From Flavobacteriales bacterium (GTDB lineage Bacteria; Bacteroidota; Bacteroidia; Flavobacteriales_D; Crocinitomicaceae): a stretch of 10,691 bases of DNA. The notes under the pieces were generated by a model. That model was not told the origin of the DNA and did not search any database. It was given only the letters and a program-made list of their open reading frames with translations. Location: positions 1-10,691 of the forward strand of contig CANHBA010000069.1 in the NCBI GenBank assembly GCA_947458985.1, read 5' to 3'. The position numbers and the translations under genes are program-made. Below, piece by piece: positions 1 to 7,439 of this stretch. The first letter of the stretch is position 1. Each line of letters begins with the position of its first letter.

Positions 1-1559
1 ACCATACTGATTTGATAACCTAAGGGCTTGAAGAACTCCTCAATTTGAGCATAACCATCCTCTAAATTTTTAAAGTCTAGTTTTTCGGATTCTTGAATAA
101 GCGGATAAACAATATAAGCTTGCCTGCCTAATTGTAGTTGTTCATGGATAAATGTCAGAAGTTTATCTCGGTGGTTTTCGCGGCGGTGAATCGTATGAAT
201 AGGCTTTCTTCCGGGAGGTAATTCATCAATTACCGAAACATCAAGATCGCCGTAAAAGGTCATGGCGAGGGTTCTCGGGATGGGTGTGGCAGTCATGATC
301 AGGACATGTGGCGGCGTCGTGTTTTTACGCCACATTTTGGCGCGTTGAGCTACTCCAAACCGATGTTGTTCATCGATGACAACCAATCCTAAATTTTTAA
401 ATTGGACTGTATCTTCTAGTAATGCATGGGTGCCAATCAATAAGTCAATTTCACCTGACAGCAAGCCTTCATGAATTTGTGTACGCGCTGCTTTTTTTGT
501 AGATCCTGTAAGAAGGGCAACTTTGATATCCATATCACTGAGTAGTTCTGAAATACCAATAAAATGTTGGCTGGCTAAGATCTCGGTAGGTGCCATTAGC
601 GCACCTTGAAGCACGTTACCTTTGGCTAACAGCAGGCAAAGCAAGGCAACGAGTGTTTTGCCACTGCCAACATCACCTTGAAGTAAGCGGTTCATGTGCG
701 TGCCTTCACCTAGGTCTTTTCTGATTTCTTTTAAAACCCTTTTTTGTGCGCCCGTTAGTTCAAAAGGAAGATGATGCGCATAAAAATCCATAAAAGCGGC
801 ACCAACTTCTTTGATCGGGTAACCCTTCAGTTTCTGGCTGCGCACCCCTTTGCGCAATAATAATTCGAGCTGTAAAAAGAAAAGTTCCTCCCATTTGAGT
901 CGATACCGAGCAGCTTTGACGAGGGTTTCTGAACTCGGCTGATGTATTTCTCGGAGTGCTTTGATGCGCGGCAGCAAGTTGAGTTCCGTACAAATTAGAG
1001 GCGGGAGCGTTTCTGGAATTTGGTTGGCGAGTTGTTCAAATAGATTGCCTATGAGTTTACTTAAGCCTTTGCTATGCAATCCTTTGTGTTGGCATTTTTC
1101 AGTACTAGGGTAAAAAGCTTCAAAGCCTTTTCGTTCCAATCCGGGCACAACTTTGAGCAATTCAGGATGCGGAATATTCCAGTTATTTTGGAAAAACTTG
1201 GGCTTGCCAAAAACAATGTATTCGTCTTGGACATTGAGGTTCCCTTTGATCCATTGAAAACCTTGAAACCAAACGAGGTCGATGGTTCCTGAGCCATCGT
1301 TGAAGCGCCCAAGTAGTTTTTTTTGTCGGCCACTGCCTATTTCACTGATGTGCGTAAAGCGACCTTTGAGTTGTACGTATTGATCTTCGGCATTGATGAG
1401 CGCAATATCATGGAACGCACTGCGGTCTTGATAGCGGTAAGGGAAATGATAAAGTAAATCTTGGAATGTGTAAATTCCGAGTTCGTCTTGAAGTACTTGC
1501 GCTTTTTGGGGCCCAACTCCTTTTAAATAGGCAATAGGCGTAGCGAGGAGCGCGTTCAT
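1..1559 (-). CDS. recG: ATP-dependent DNA helicase RecG (3' end of gene cut off by window edge)
   Basis: Superfamily 2 helicase that remodels stalled replication forks and branch-migrates Holliday junctions in the cytoplasm. About 519 N-terminal residues are present of a family length near 700. The ATG at 1557-1559 begins MNALLATPIAYLKGVGPQKA, the usual RecG N-terminus. An OB-fold wedge region lies around residues 60-110 (GRFNDGSGTIDLVWF). The helicase core shows the Q-like TGAQKRV, Walker A GDVGSGKT (295-302), the RecG-type DEQHRFG box (from residue 396) and motif III TATPIPRTLA (from 423). The visible end, near LGYQISMV, sits just before the conserved His-Gly of the second RecA-like domain. 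The frame is intact from the start to the window edge. It lies 9 bp downstream of accA on the same strand, so the two are probably co-transcribed. Family assignment is secure. Confidence 0.97.
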   Translation of the reverse strand, partial: MNALLATPIAYLKGVGPQKAQVLQDELGIYTFQDLLYHFPYRYQDRSAFHDIALINAEDQYVQLKGRFTHISEIGSGRQKKLLGRFNDGSGTIDLVWFQGFQWIKGNLNVQDEYIVFGKPKFFQNNWNIPHPELLKVVPGLERKGFEAFYPSTEKCQHKGLHSKGLSKLIGNLFEQLANQIPETLPPLICTELNLLPRIKALREIHQPSSETLVKAARYRLKWEELFFLQLELLLRKGVRSQKLKGYPIKEVGAAFMDFYAHHLPFELTGAQKRVLKEIRKDLGEGTHMNRLLQGDVGSGKTLVALLCLLLAKGNVLQGALMAPTEILASQHFIGISELLSDMDIKVALLTGSTKKAARTQIHEGLLSGEIDLLIGTHALLEDTVQFKNLGLVVIDEQHRFGVAQRAKMWRKNTTPPHVLIMTATPIPRTLAMTFYGDLDVSVIDELPPGRKPIHTIHRRENHRDKLLTFIHEQLQLGRQAYIVYPLIQESEKLDFKNLEDGYAQIEEFFKPLGYQISM

Positions 1560-1568
1560 AGTTAGGGT

Positions 1569-2525
1569 TTATTTCCAGAAGCCCATTTGGTTGAACTTTT
1601 CGATGCGTTCATCGATGCGTTCGTCCGGATTTTTAGCATCTAGTTCTTTCAAGTAACCGTGTAGTTTTTCACGGAGTATACTGAACATTTCGTCTTGAGC
1701 TCTATGTGCACCGTTACTTGGTTCGGAAATCACGTCGTCGACTAATCCATTTTGTTTCATGTCTGTGGAAGTAAGCTTGAGCGCAGAGGCAGCGATTTCT
1801 TTGTAATTCCAAGAGCGCCATAAAATAGAGGAGCAACTTTCTGGTGAAATAACTGAATACCATGTATTCTCTAGCATGACCACTTTATCGCCTACACCGA
1901 TGCCGAGTGCGCCACCCGAAGCTCCTTCGCCTATGATCACACAAATGACAGGTACTTTCAAGCGCATCATTTCGTAGATGTTGCGCGCAATGGCTTCTCC
2001 TTGGCCGCGTTCTTCCGCCTCTAGACCAGGGAAGGCACCGGGGGTATCGATGAAAGTGACAATAGGCTTATTGAATTTCTCTGCTAATTTCATGAGACGC
2101 AAGGCTTTGCGGTAGCCTTCTGGGTTTGGCATGCCAAAGTTGCGGTATTGGCGCATTTTGGTATTGATTCCTTTTTGTTGACCTATGAACATGACGCTGC
2201 GGCCGTCTAGCAGTCCGAAACCACCCACCATTGCTTTGTCGTCTTTAACGTTGCGGTCGCCATGGAGTTCTTGGAACTGGCCATTGGTAAGCGCATTGAT
2301 ATAAGCGAGTGTGTAGGGTCTGTCCGGATGCCGTGAAAGTTGAACGCGTTGCCAAGGGGTGAGGTTGGCAAATACTTCTTTGGTTTTGGCTGCAAGTACC
2401 TCTTCAAGTTCTGAGATTTTATCTTGCATGTCTACGTCTGTCTGAGTAGCAAGCGTACGCGTTTGTTCGATTTGTTCTTCTAGTTCGCGTAGCGGTTCTT
2501 CAAAATCCAAATAGGTAGTGCTCAT
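1569..2525 (-). CDS. accA: Acetyl-CoA carboxylase carboxyltransferase subunit alpha
   Basis: Alpha half of the carboxyltransferase that, with AccD, transfers carboxyl from carboxybiotin-BCCP to acetyl-CoA to make malonyl-CoA, the first step of fatty acid synthesis in the cytoplasm. The product is 318 residues, essentially the length of the E. coli protein (319). Seen motifs include GQQKGINTK (116-124), NFGMPNPEGYRKALRLM (129-145), the crotonase-fold core FIDTPGAFPG with EAEERGQGEAIARN (158-182), GEGASGGALGIGVGDKV (199-215) and YSVISPE (223-229). An N-terminal helical segment (about 5-50, rich in Glu/Leu/Gln) matches the family. I chose the ATG at 2523-2525 (MSTTYLDFEEPL). The frame stays open upstream to an ATG at 2606, but that would overlap ispE and adds 27 non-conserved residues. 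It is divergent from ispE and upstream of recG in the same transcript direction. Confidence 0.97.
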   Translation of the reverse strand: MSTTYLDFEEPLRELEEQIEQTRTLATQTDVDMQDKISELEEVLAAKTKEVFANLTPWQRVQLSRHPDRPYTLAYINALTNGQFQELHGDRNVKDDKAMVGGFGLLDGRSVMFIGQQKGINTKMRQYRNFGMPNPEGYRKALRLMKLAEKFNKPIVTFIDTPGAFPGLEAEERGQGEAIARNIYEMMRLKVPVICVIIGEGASGGALGIGVGDKVVMLENTWYSVISPESCSSILWRSWNYKEIAASALKLTSTDMKQNGLVDDVISEPSNGAHRAQDEMFSILREKLHGYLKELDAKNPDERIDERIEKFNQMGFWK

Positions 2526-2545
2526 AATTTTCTTGTTTCGTGCAA

Positions 2546-2553
2546 CAAAAATA
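2546..2553 (-). promoter_or_regulatory. Candidate -7 element of the accA-recG promoter
   Basis: Read on the minus strand the octamer is TATTTTTG, an exact match to the Bacteroidota -7 consensus TAnnTTTG, 20 bp upstream of the accA start codon. No TTG/TTTG lies at the expected 17-23 bp spacing upstream (the nearest are at about 11 and 27 bp), so only half of the promoter is recognisable. The predicted leader would be short. Confidence 0.35.
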
Positions 2554-2584
2554 AGGATTTTCGCCAATTGCTTATCTTTACAAC

Positions 2585-3394
2585 ATGATCTTGTATCCTC
2601 CTGCAAAAATCAACCTCGGTTTACACATCCTCGCCAAGCGCCCAGACGGCTATCACGAGATAGAAACCATCATGGCTGCAATTCCTTTTTGCGACATTTT
2701 AGAAATCACGGTGGCTGATGAAGATGCTTTCATTCAGACAGGCATTGAAGTGCCTTCGGATGGTCAACCAAATTTGTGTCAAAGAGCGGTAACGCTTTTG
2801 CGCCAGCAGCAATCATTTCCAAATGTGCGCATTCATTTGCGCAAACAAATACCAGTTGGTGCAGGGCTTGGTGGAGGTTCGGCAGATGCAAGCTACACTT
2901 TGTTAGGCCTCAATGGGCTTTTTAATTTGGGTTATTCTGAAAATGAGCTCGAAAATTTTGCTGCACAACTTGGTAGTGATTGTCCTTTCTTTATTGGCGG
3001 GGGGTTGCAACTTGCGCAGGGTAGGGGAGAATTATTGACCAAATTAGAACCACTCGGAAAATCTGTTTATTTGGTACTTTGTAATCCTAAAATCCATGTC
3101 TCTACAGCTAATGCATATGCTGGAGTAAGGCCGCTGGCCAATAGAGCATCTTTACTCGAAACTTACACATCAAAAGGAATTGAAAGTATTCAAAATGATT
3201 TCGAATCTTCTGTTTTCCAATCTTTTCCTGAAATTCAAGATCTTAAGAACGCGTTGCTCAGTGCAGGCGCTTTTTATGCCGCGATGTCTGGTAGCGGTTC
3301 TAGTGTATTTGCTCTTTTTGAGGATGATGATGAGATAAACTTATCCGAAGAGGTAGATAAATACGTCATATACAAAGGAAGTTGGAGATTTTGA
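2585..3394 (+). CDS. ispE: 4-diphosphocytidyl-2-C-methyl-D-erythritol kinase (IspE)
   Basis: GHMP-family kinase that phosphorylates the 2-hydroxyl of CDP-methylerythritol with ATP, in the MEP (non-mevalonate) pathway to isopentenyl diphosphate; cytoplasmic. The protein is 269 residues, slightly short of the usual 280-290 but complete. The N-terminus PAKINLGLHILAKRPDGYH carries the catalytic Lys (K8). The glycine-rich ATP loop PVGAGLGGGSADA spans 90-102. The catalytic Asp lies in LGSDCPFF (D132). The third GHMP motif is MSGSGSS (234-240). The start at 2585 gives the standard N-terminus with no extra residues. It is divergent from accA, with 59 bp between start codons, and is the only gene before the alpha-glucan cluster. 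No clear hairpin terminator is seen after it. Confidence 0.96.
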   Translation: MILYPPAKINLGLHILAKRPDGYHEIETIMAAIPFCDILEITVADEDAFIQTGIEVPSDGQPNLCQRAVTLLRQQQSFPNVRIHLRKQIPVGAGLGGGSADASYTLLGLNGLFNLGYSENELENFAAQLGSDCPFFIGGGLQLAQGRGELLTKLEPLGKSVYLVLCNPKIHVSTANAYAGVRPLANRASLLETYTSKGIESIQNDFESSVFQSFPEIQDLKNALLSAGAFYAAMSGSGSSVFALFEDDDEINLSEEVDKYVIYKGSWRF

Positions 3395-3474
3395 TTTTTA
3401 ATTAAAGCCTTATTAATGCCTCATTTTCCCTTAGGTTTATACCCAAATATTGCTTGAATTTATCCTTAAATTAA

Positions 3475-3503
3475 TTTGTTTTAGAAATATTTTCATATTT
3501 TTG
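3475..3503 (+). promoter_or_regulatory. Bacteroidota-type promoter for the secreted SusE/F-like gene
   Basis: TTTG at 3475-3478 and TATTTTTG at 3496-3503 are separated by 17 bp. This matches the known Bacteroidota promoter layout TTTG (or TTG) - about 17-23 bp - TAnnTTTG, with all fixed positions of the -7 box present. The start of transcription would be near 3510, giving a leader of about 40 bases. It sits in a 158-bp AT-rich gap (3395-3552) between ispE and the next gene. The only other thing I see in that gap is a 10-bp palindrome TTTAATTAAA at 3397-3406. The leader just before the ATG (AATTATTTAAGT) is A/T-rich with no Shine-Dalgarno sequence, as is normal for the phylum. Confidence 0.65.
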
Positions 3504-3552
3504 AACTTGTCAATCTGACACTAAGTATTATTAACCTATTAATTATTTAAGT

Positions 3553-4563
3553 ATGAAGAAAATTTTTACTCTTTTGACTGCTCTTGTTATGGGAGCTGTT
3601 GCCTACGCACAATTCCCTGCAGTAGGTATTATTGGTTCTGCTGTGCCACCATACGATTGGTCTGCAGACGTAGACATGGTAACTGTTGACGGTGAAATGT
3701 ACGGCGGTATCGTTACTTGCGTTGCAGGTGAAGCTAAATTCCGTCAAGACGACGCTTGGGCAATCAACTGGGGTGCTGCTGATTTCCCTGCGGGTCTTGG
3801 TGTTCAAGATGGTCCAAACATTCCTGTTGCCGCTGGTACTTACCTCGTTATCTTCAACCGCACAACTGGTATGTATAGCTTCCAAACAAACTTTGATGTT
3901 ACTTATAAAGTTGACATCACTAACTATTTAGCTGGTGGTGCTACTTTGGCAGCAAACGGAATCCGCGTTGGTGGTAATTTTGGTGACTTCGGTGCTACTG
4001 TAGCTGCTGGTCCGGTTGCAAGCTGGTCTCCTGGAGATGCTAACTCTGCAATGACAGACGAAGGCAACAACATCTGGTCTATCACTATGTCTTACCCTGT
4101 TGCTTCTTTGGGTGCAACACAATTGTACAAATTTGTGAACGGTGACTGGGGATCTAACGAAGGTACTGATGCTGCTAACACTATCGCAGTAGACTCTTGT
4201 GGTGTTGACGACGGAGCTGGTAACATCAACCGTACTTACGCTTTGATGCCAGGTACTGTATGTTATGTATGGGATGCTTGTACAGCTTGTGGTGTTTCAG
4301 TTGCTGAAAATGCAATTGCTAACCTTACTGTTGCTCCAAACCCTGCAACTGATGTTGTTAACTTCACATTCGAAGCAAACAATGCAGCTGTTGCTACTGT
4401 AACTATCTTTGATCTTGCTGGTAAAGCTGTAGCTACACAAACTGTTGCTACTTCTGCTACTACAACTGTAGAAATGAACACTACTGCATTGCAGGCTGGT
4501 TCTTACATCTACAACGTTGTTGCTGGTGACAAAGTTGCTACAGGCAAATTGATCAAACAATAA
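3553..4563 (+). CDS. Secreted SusE/SusF-like alpha-glucan-binding protein with T9SS type A sorting domain
   Basis: 336 residues, no enzymatic motif seen; probably a surface or extracellular starch-binding protein. A signal peptide (1-19, MKKIFTLLTALVMGAVAYA) has a signal peptidase I site before Gln20 and no lipobox. Residues 22-112 resemble the SusE/SusF outer-membrane starch-binding module: VGIIGSA, then AKFRQDDAWAINWG, then the DFPAGLGVQDGPNIPVAAGT / FNRTTGMYSF pattern. Residues 115-245 form a second beta-rich module (VTYKVDITNYL, IRVGGNFGDFG, NNIWSITMSYP, LYKFVNGDWGSNEG) similar to CBM20/CBM48-like or AMPK-type glycogen-binding folds, ending in a Cys-rich stretch (C216, C237, C243, C246). 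Residues 255-336 are a type A T9SS sorting domain with APNPATDVVNF and a GSYIYNVVAGDK...GKLIKQ end. Codon use is strongly biased (Phe TTC, Asn AAC, Tyr TAC, Gly GGT, Arg CGT), unlike its neighbours, which suggests high expression. Ligand is inferred from the module likeness and from the amylase genes downstream. Confidence 0.82.
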   Translation: MKKIFTLLTALVMGAVAYAQFPAVGIIGSAVPPYDWSADVDMVTVDGEMYGGIVTCVAGEAKFRQDDAWAINWGAADFPAGLGVQDGPNIPVAAGTYLVIFNRTTGMYSFQTNFDVTYKVDITNYLAGGATLAANGIRVGGNFGDFGATVAAGPVASWSPGDANSAMTDEGNNIWSITMSYPVASLGATQLYKFVNGDWGSNEGTDAANTIAVDSCGVDDGAGNINRTYALMPGTVCYVWDACTACGVSVAENAIANLTVAPNPATDVVNFTFEANNAAVATVTIFDLAGKAVATQTVATSATTTVEMNTTALQAGSYIYNVVAGDKVATGKLIKQ

Positions 4564-4582
4564 GCCAACGCAATAATTTTTC

Positions 4583-4614
4583 AAAAGCCTGGGTGTTTAC
4601 ACCCGGGCTTTTTT
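4583..4614 (+). terminator. Rho-independent terminator after the SusE/F-like gene
   Basis: Left arm AAAAGCCTGGGTGT (4583-4596), loop TT (4597-4598), right arm ACACCCGGGCTTTT (4599-4612). The two arms are complementary over 14 positions with one T-G wobble, and the right arm runs into six T (4609-4614). It lies 20 bp after the stop codon. Because the left arm starts with AAAA it could also work in the reverse direction, but there is no minus-strand gene to its right to need it. Confidence 0.9.
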
Positions 4615-4650
4615 AGTCTTTACTTGAACCTTTTTATAAATTTCTTTGTG

Positions 4651-7434
4651 ATGAAAAAGCAACTTTTTTTATTCTTTTCTTTCCTATCAAGCGCCGCTTT
4701 TTTGCAAGCGCAAATCTTAGAATTGAATCCGGCTTTTCCGACGGTGAACGATGTTGTAACCATCACCTACGATGCCACACAAGGAAATGCAGCATTGGTT
4801 GGTCAGTCTCAAATCTATTGCCATGCAGGGCTCATCACTTCTGCCAGCACTTCACCTACCAACTGGCAATTTGTTCAAGGAAACTGGGGTACCGTAGACC
4901 CTGAAGTAGCCATGACCAACATTGGCAATAACAAACACACCATAACTATCGACATCGATCAATTTTATGGTTTCCCTGTCGGAACGAATGTTTTGAAATT
5001 TGCTTTTGTTTTTAGAACTGCAAACGGCAGTTTGGTCGGCAGATCTGCAGATGGCAGCGACATCTATTATGACATGTATCCTGTCAATGCGGGTTTACTT
5101 GCCGGTTTCTTTCACCCGACAGCCAGTACAATTCTAGATATCAATGAACAACTTGTCATTGATGCTGCGGCTAATCAGTCAGCTACACTTACTTTAAAAG
5201 AAGACGGCGTTGTTTTGCAAACGCTGAGCAATGCGACCCAACTCAATTACAACCTTACGGCCACAAGTGCCGGAACACATCTTTTAGAATTCATTGCCGA
5301 CAACGGCACAACTCAACTCATCGATACTGCCTATTACACCGTGAACCCTATTGTGGTTCCACAAAACCCACCCTATAGCAATTTGCAAAATGGTATCAAC
5401 TACATCAACGATACAACTGTTGTTTTGCAATTACATGCTCCTCAGAAAGAACATATTTATGTCATTGGCGATTTCAATTCTTGGACGCCATCGACCAACT
5501 ATCATATGAACCTATCTACCAATAATACAACTTGGTGGTTGGAAATAACTGGCCTCACAGCTGGTCAAAAATACGGGTATCAATACCTCATCGACGGCAA
5601 CATGCGTTTTGCAGATCCAATGAGCTCGCTCATTTTGGATCCAAATAACGACAACAACATTGGCGCTGCAACAAACCCCAACCCGCATCCTTACCCAATG
5701 GGCCTCACCACTGGTTTTGTGACTGTAATGCAGCCTGGAGCACAGCCATACAACTGGGCAGTTACCAATTTTACTGCACCCGAGAAGAAAGATCTTGTTA
5801 TCTATGAATTATTGGTTCGAGATTTTGTAGCCAAGCGCAATTACCAAACATTAATTGACACTCTTGATTACCTTAGTAAATTAGGAATTAATGCCATAGA
5901 ACTCATGCCTCCTGGGGAGTTCGAAAATAATGAAAGCTGGGGTTACAATCCTTCGTTCCACATGGCCCTCGATAAATACTATGGCACGCCTGAAAAATTC
6001 AAAGAATTTATCGATTCTTGCCATGCAAGAGGAATTGCAGTCATTGTCGATATGGTTTTGAACCATGCTTTTGGACAAAACCCAATGGTCAATATGTACT
6101 GGGATGCAGCCAACAACCGCCCTGCAGCCAACAACCCTTGGTTCAATGCGATTTGTCCGCACGAGCCTTATTGTTGGGGCTATGATTTCGACCATACGCG
6201 TTTAGCCGTTCAGCAATACATCGACCAAGTGAATCGCTATTGGGTAGAAACCTACAACATTGATGGTTTCCGTTTCGACTACACGAAAGGATTTATCAAT
6301 AATGCCAACGGCTACAGCATGGAACGCATCAATTTGCTCAAGCGCATGGCCGACGAAATTTGGGCTTACAAACCAAATGCGTATATCATTTTAGAGCATT
6401 GGTGCGATAACTCCGAGGAAGAGCAACTTGCCGATTACGGCATGATGCTCTGGGGAAATGTAACATATGGTTATCAGCAAGCATTAATGGGCTTTCCAAA
6501 TGCGTCAAATATCAGTTCAGGAATTTACAGCAACCGCGGTTGGGCTTTGCCACATTTAGTTTCTTATGCGGAGAGTCATGACGAAGAACGCACCATGTTT
6601 GAAGCACTGACCTACGGCAATAACACCTCAAGTACCCACAATGCGCGCAACCTTTACACTGCGCTGGGTAGAGCACAAGCTTTAGGTGTGATATTCCTAA
6701 CCCAGCCTGGCCCGCGCATGCTTTGGCAGTTTCAAGAATTGGGTTACGATATATCAATCGATGTACCTTGCCGAGTATGTAACAAACCCATTTTGTGGAC
6801 CTACTACACCCAAGCGAGAAGACGTCAACTCTACGATGTCTATGCTGCAACGCTTGCACTCAGAAATGACTACGAAACTTTCCGTTCTTTGAGTTTTCAG
6901 TACAGTCTTACGGGTGCGGTCAAACGCATGAACATGAACCATAGTAGCATGAATGGTGTGTCTATGGCTAATTTTGCAACAACAACACAAAACGGCATTC
7001 CAAATTTTCAGCATGCAGGTTGGTGGTACGAGTACTTTACCGGTGACAGCATTAATGTGACCAATGCATTAGCTCCATTAAGTTTAGCACCGGGAGAATA
7101 CCGCATCTATACCGATGTCAAATTGGCTCAGCCTGTCATTACCGAGGCACCTGTTTCTGTAGAAGAATTAATGGTATCTGCATTTGAATTGAAAGTGTTT
7201 CCCAATCCTGCACAACAGAGCGTTAACCTTGGGTTTGTGGCATTGAGTATAGAACCATACGACATCTTATTGCTCAATGAAGCTGGGCAAGTAGTCGTTC
7301 AAAAACGAGGAACAACCGCAATGGGTTCTAATCAAATTGACTTTAATTTAGAGGCCTTACCAGCAGGTTCTTATCATTTCTTAGTGAAGGTTGGTAAAGC
7401 TATGGCCAATGAAGGCTTTATCAAAGTAGAGTAA
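4651..7434 (+). CDS. Multidomain secreted GH13 alpha-amylase-family enzyme with T9SS sorting domain
   Basis: 927 residues; a glycoside hydrolase family 13 enzyme acting on alpha-1,4 (possibly alpha-1,6) glucan outside the cell. The signal peptide is MKKQLFLFFSFLSSAAFLQA, cut before Gln21. Residues 21-145 are an N-terminal beta module and 146-235 an Ig-like module, both without a name I can give. Residues about 250-345 form a CBM48-like E-set (IYVIGDFNSWTP, YGYQYLIDG). The catalytic barrel (about 380-790) has all four classical regions: VIVDMVLNH (D467, H472), GFRFDYTKG (nucleophile D543), IILEHW (acid/base E582) and ESHDEER (H643, D644). IELMPPGEFENNESWGYNP before region I resembles branching-enzyme-like GH13 members, so the exact specificity is open. 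Residues 846-927 are a type A T9SS sorting domain (FPNPAQQSVNL, GSYHFLVKVGK). The ATG at 4651 is preferred; a TTG at 4624 in frame would bury the signal peptide. First gene of a tight three-gene run. Confidence 0.92.
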   Translation: MKKQLFLFFSFLSSAAFLQAQILELNPAFPTVNDVVTITYDATQGNAALVGQSQIYCHAGLITSASTSPTNWQFVQGNWGTVDPEVAMTNIGNNKHTITIDIDQFYGFPVGTNVLKFAFVFRTANGSLVGRSADGSDIYYDMYPVNAGLLAGFFHPTASTILDINEQLVIDAAANQSATLTLKEDGVVLQTLSNATQLNYNLTATSAGTHLLEFIADNGTTQLIDTAYYTVNPIVVPQNPPYSNLQNGINYINDTTVVLQLHAPQKEHIYVIGDFNSWTPSTNYHMNLSTNNTTWWLEITGLTAGQKYGYQYLIDGNMRFADPMSSLILDPNNDNNIGAATNPNPHPYPMGLTTGFVTVMQPGAQPYNWAVTNFTAPEKKDLVIYELLVRDFVAKRNYQTLIDTLDYLSKLGINAIELMPPGEFENNESWGYNPSFHMALDKYYGTPEKFKEFIDSCHARGIAVIVDMVLNHAFGQNPMVNMYWDAANNRPAANNPWFNAICPHEPYCWGYDFDHTRLAVQQYIDQVNRYWVETYNIDGFRFDYTKGFINNANGYSMERINLLKRMADEIWAYKPNAYIILEHWCDNSEEEQLADYGMMLWGNVTYGYQQALMGFPNASNISSGIYSNRGWALPHLVSYAESHDEERTMFEALTYGNNTSSTHNARNLYTALGRAQALGVIFLTQPGPRMLWQFQELGYDISIDVPCRVCNKPILWTYYTQARRRQLYDVYAATLALRNDYETFRSLSFQYSLTGAVKRMNMNHSSMNGVSMANFATTTQNGIPNFQHAGWWYEYFTGDSINVTNALAPLSLAPGEYRIYTDVKLAQPVITEAPVSVEELMVSAFELKVFPNPAQQSVNLGFVALSIEPYDILLLNEAGQVVVQKRGTTAMGSNQIDFNLEALPAGSYHFLVKVGKAMANEGFIKVE

Positions 7435-7439
7435 CGTTA

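Noticed and set aside
1061..1333. Overlapping open frames on both strands inside recG
   Set aside because: recG has an unbroken frame across this stretch with conserved OB-fold sequence; the others have no family features.
2573..2580. TATCTTTA as a -7 box for ispE on the plus strand
   Set aside because: It matches TAnnTTTG at all but the last base, but transcription would start at about the start codon and there is no TTG at the right spacing. Too weak to annotate.
2526..2606. N-terminal extension of accA to the ATG at 2606
   Set aside because: It would overlap the ispE coding sequence on the other strand, run through the candidate -7 box, and add residues absent from the AccA family.
3547..4584. 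Several antisense open frames of 64-112 codons opposite the SusE/F-like gene
   Set aside because: They are by-products of the strong codon bias of the plus-strand gene; they lack recognisable motifs, and a real secreted protein is plainly encoded on the plus strand.
4624..4650. In-frame TTG start at 4624 giving nine more residues (MNLFINFFV) before the amylase signal peptide
   Set aside because: It starts 10 bp after the terminator T-tract, is a weak start codon, and would place extra hydrophobic residues before the Lys-Lys of a standard signal peptide. The ATG at 4651 is better.
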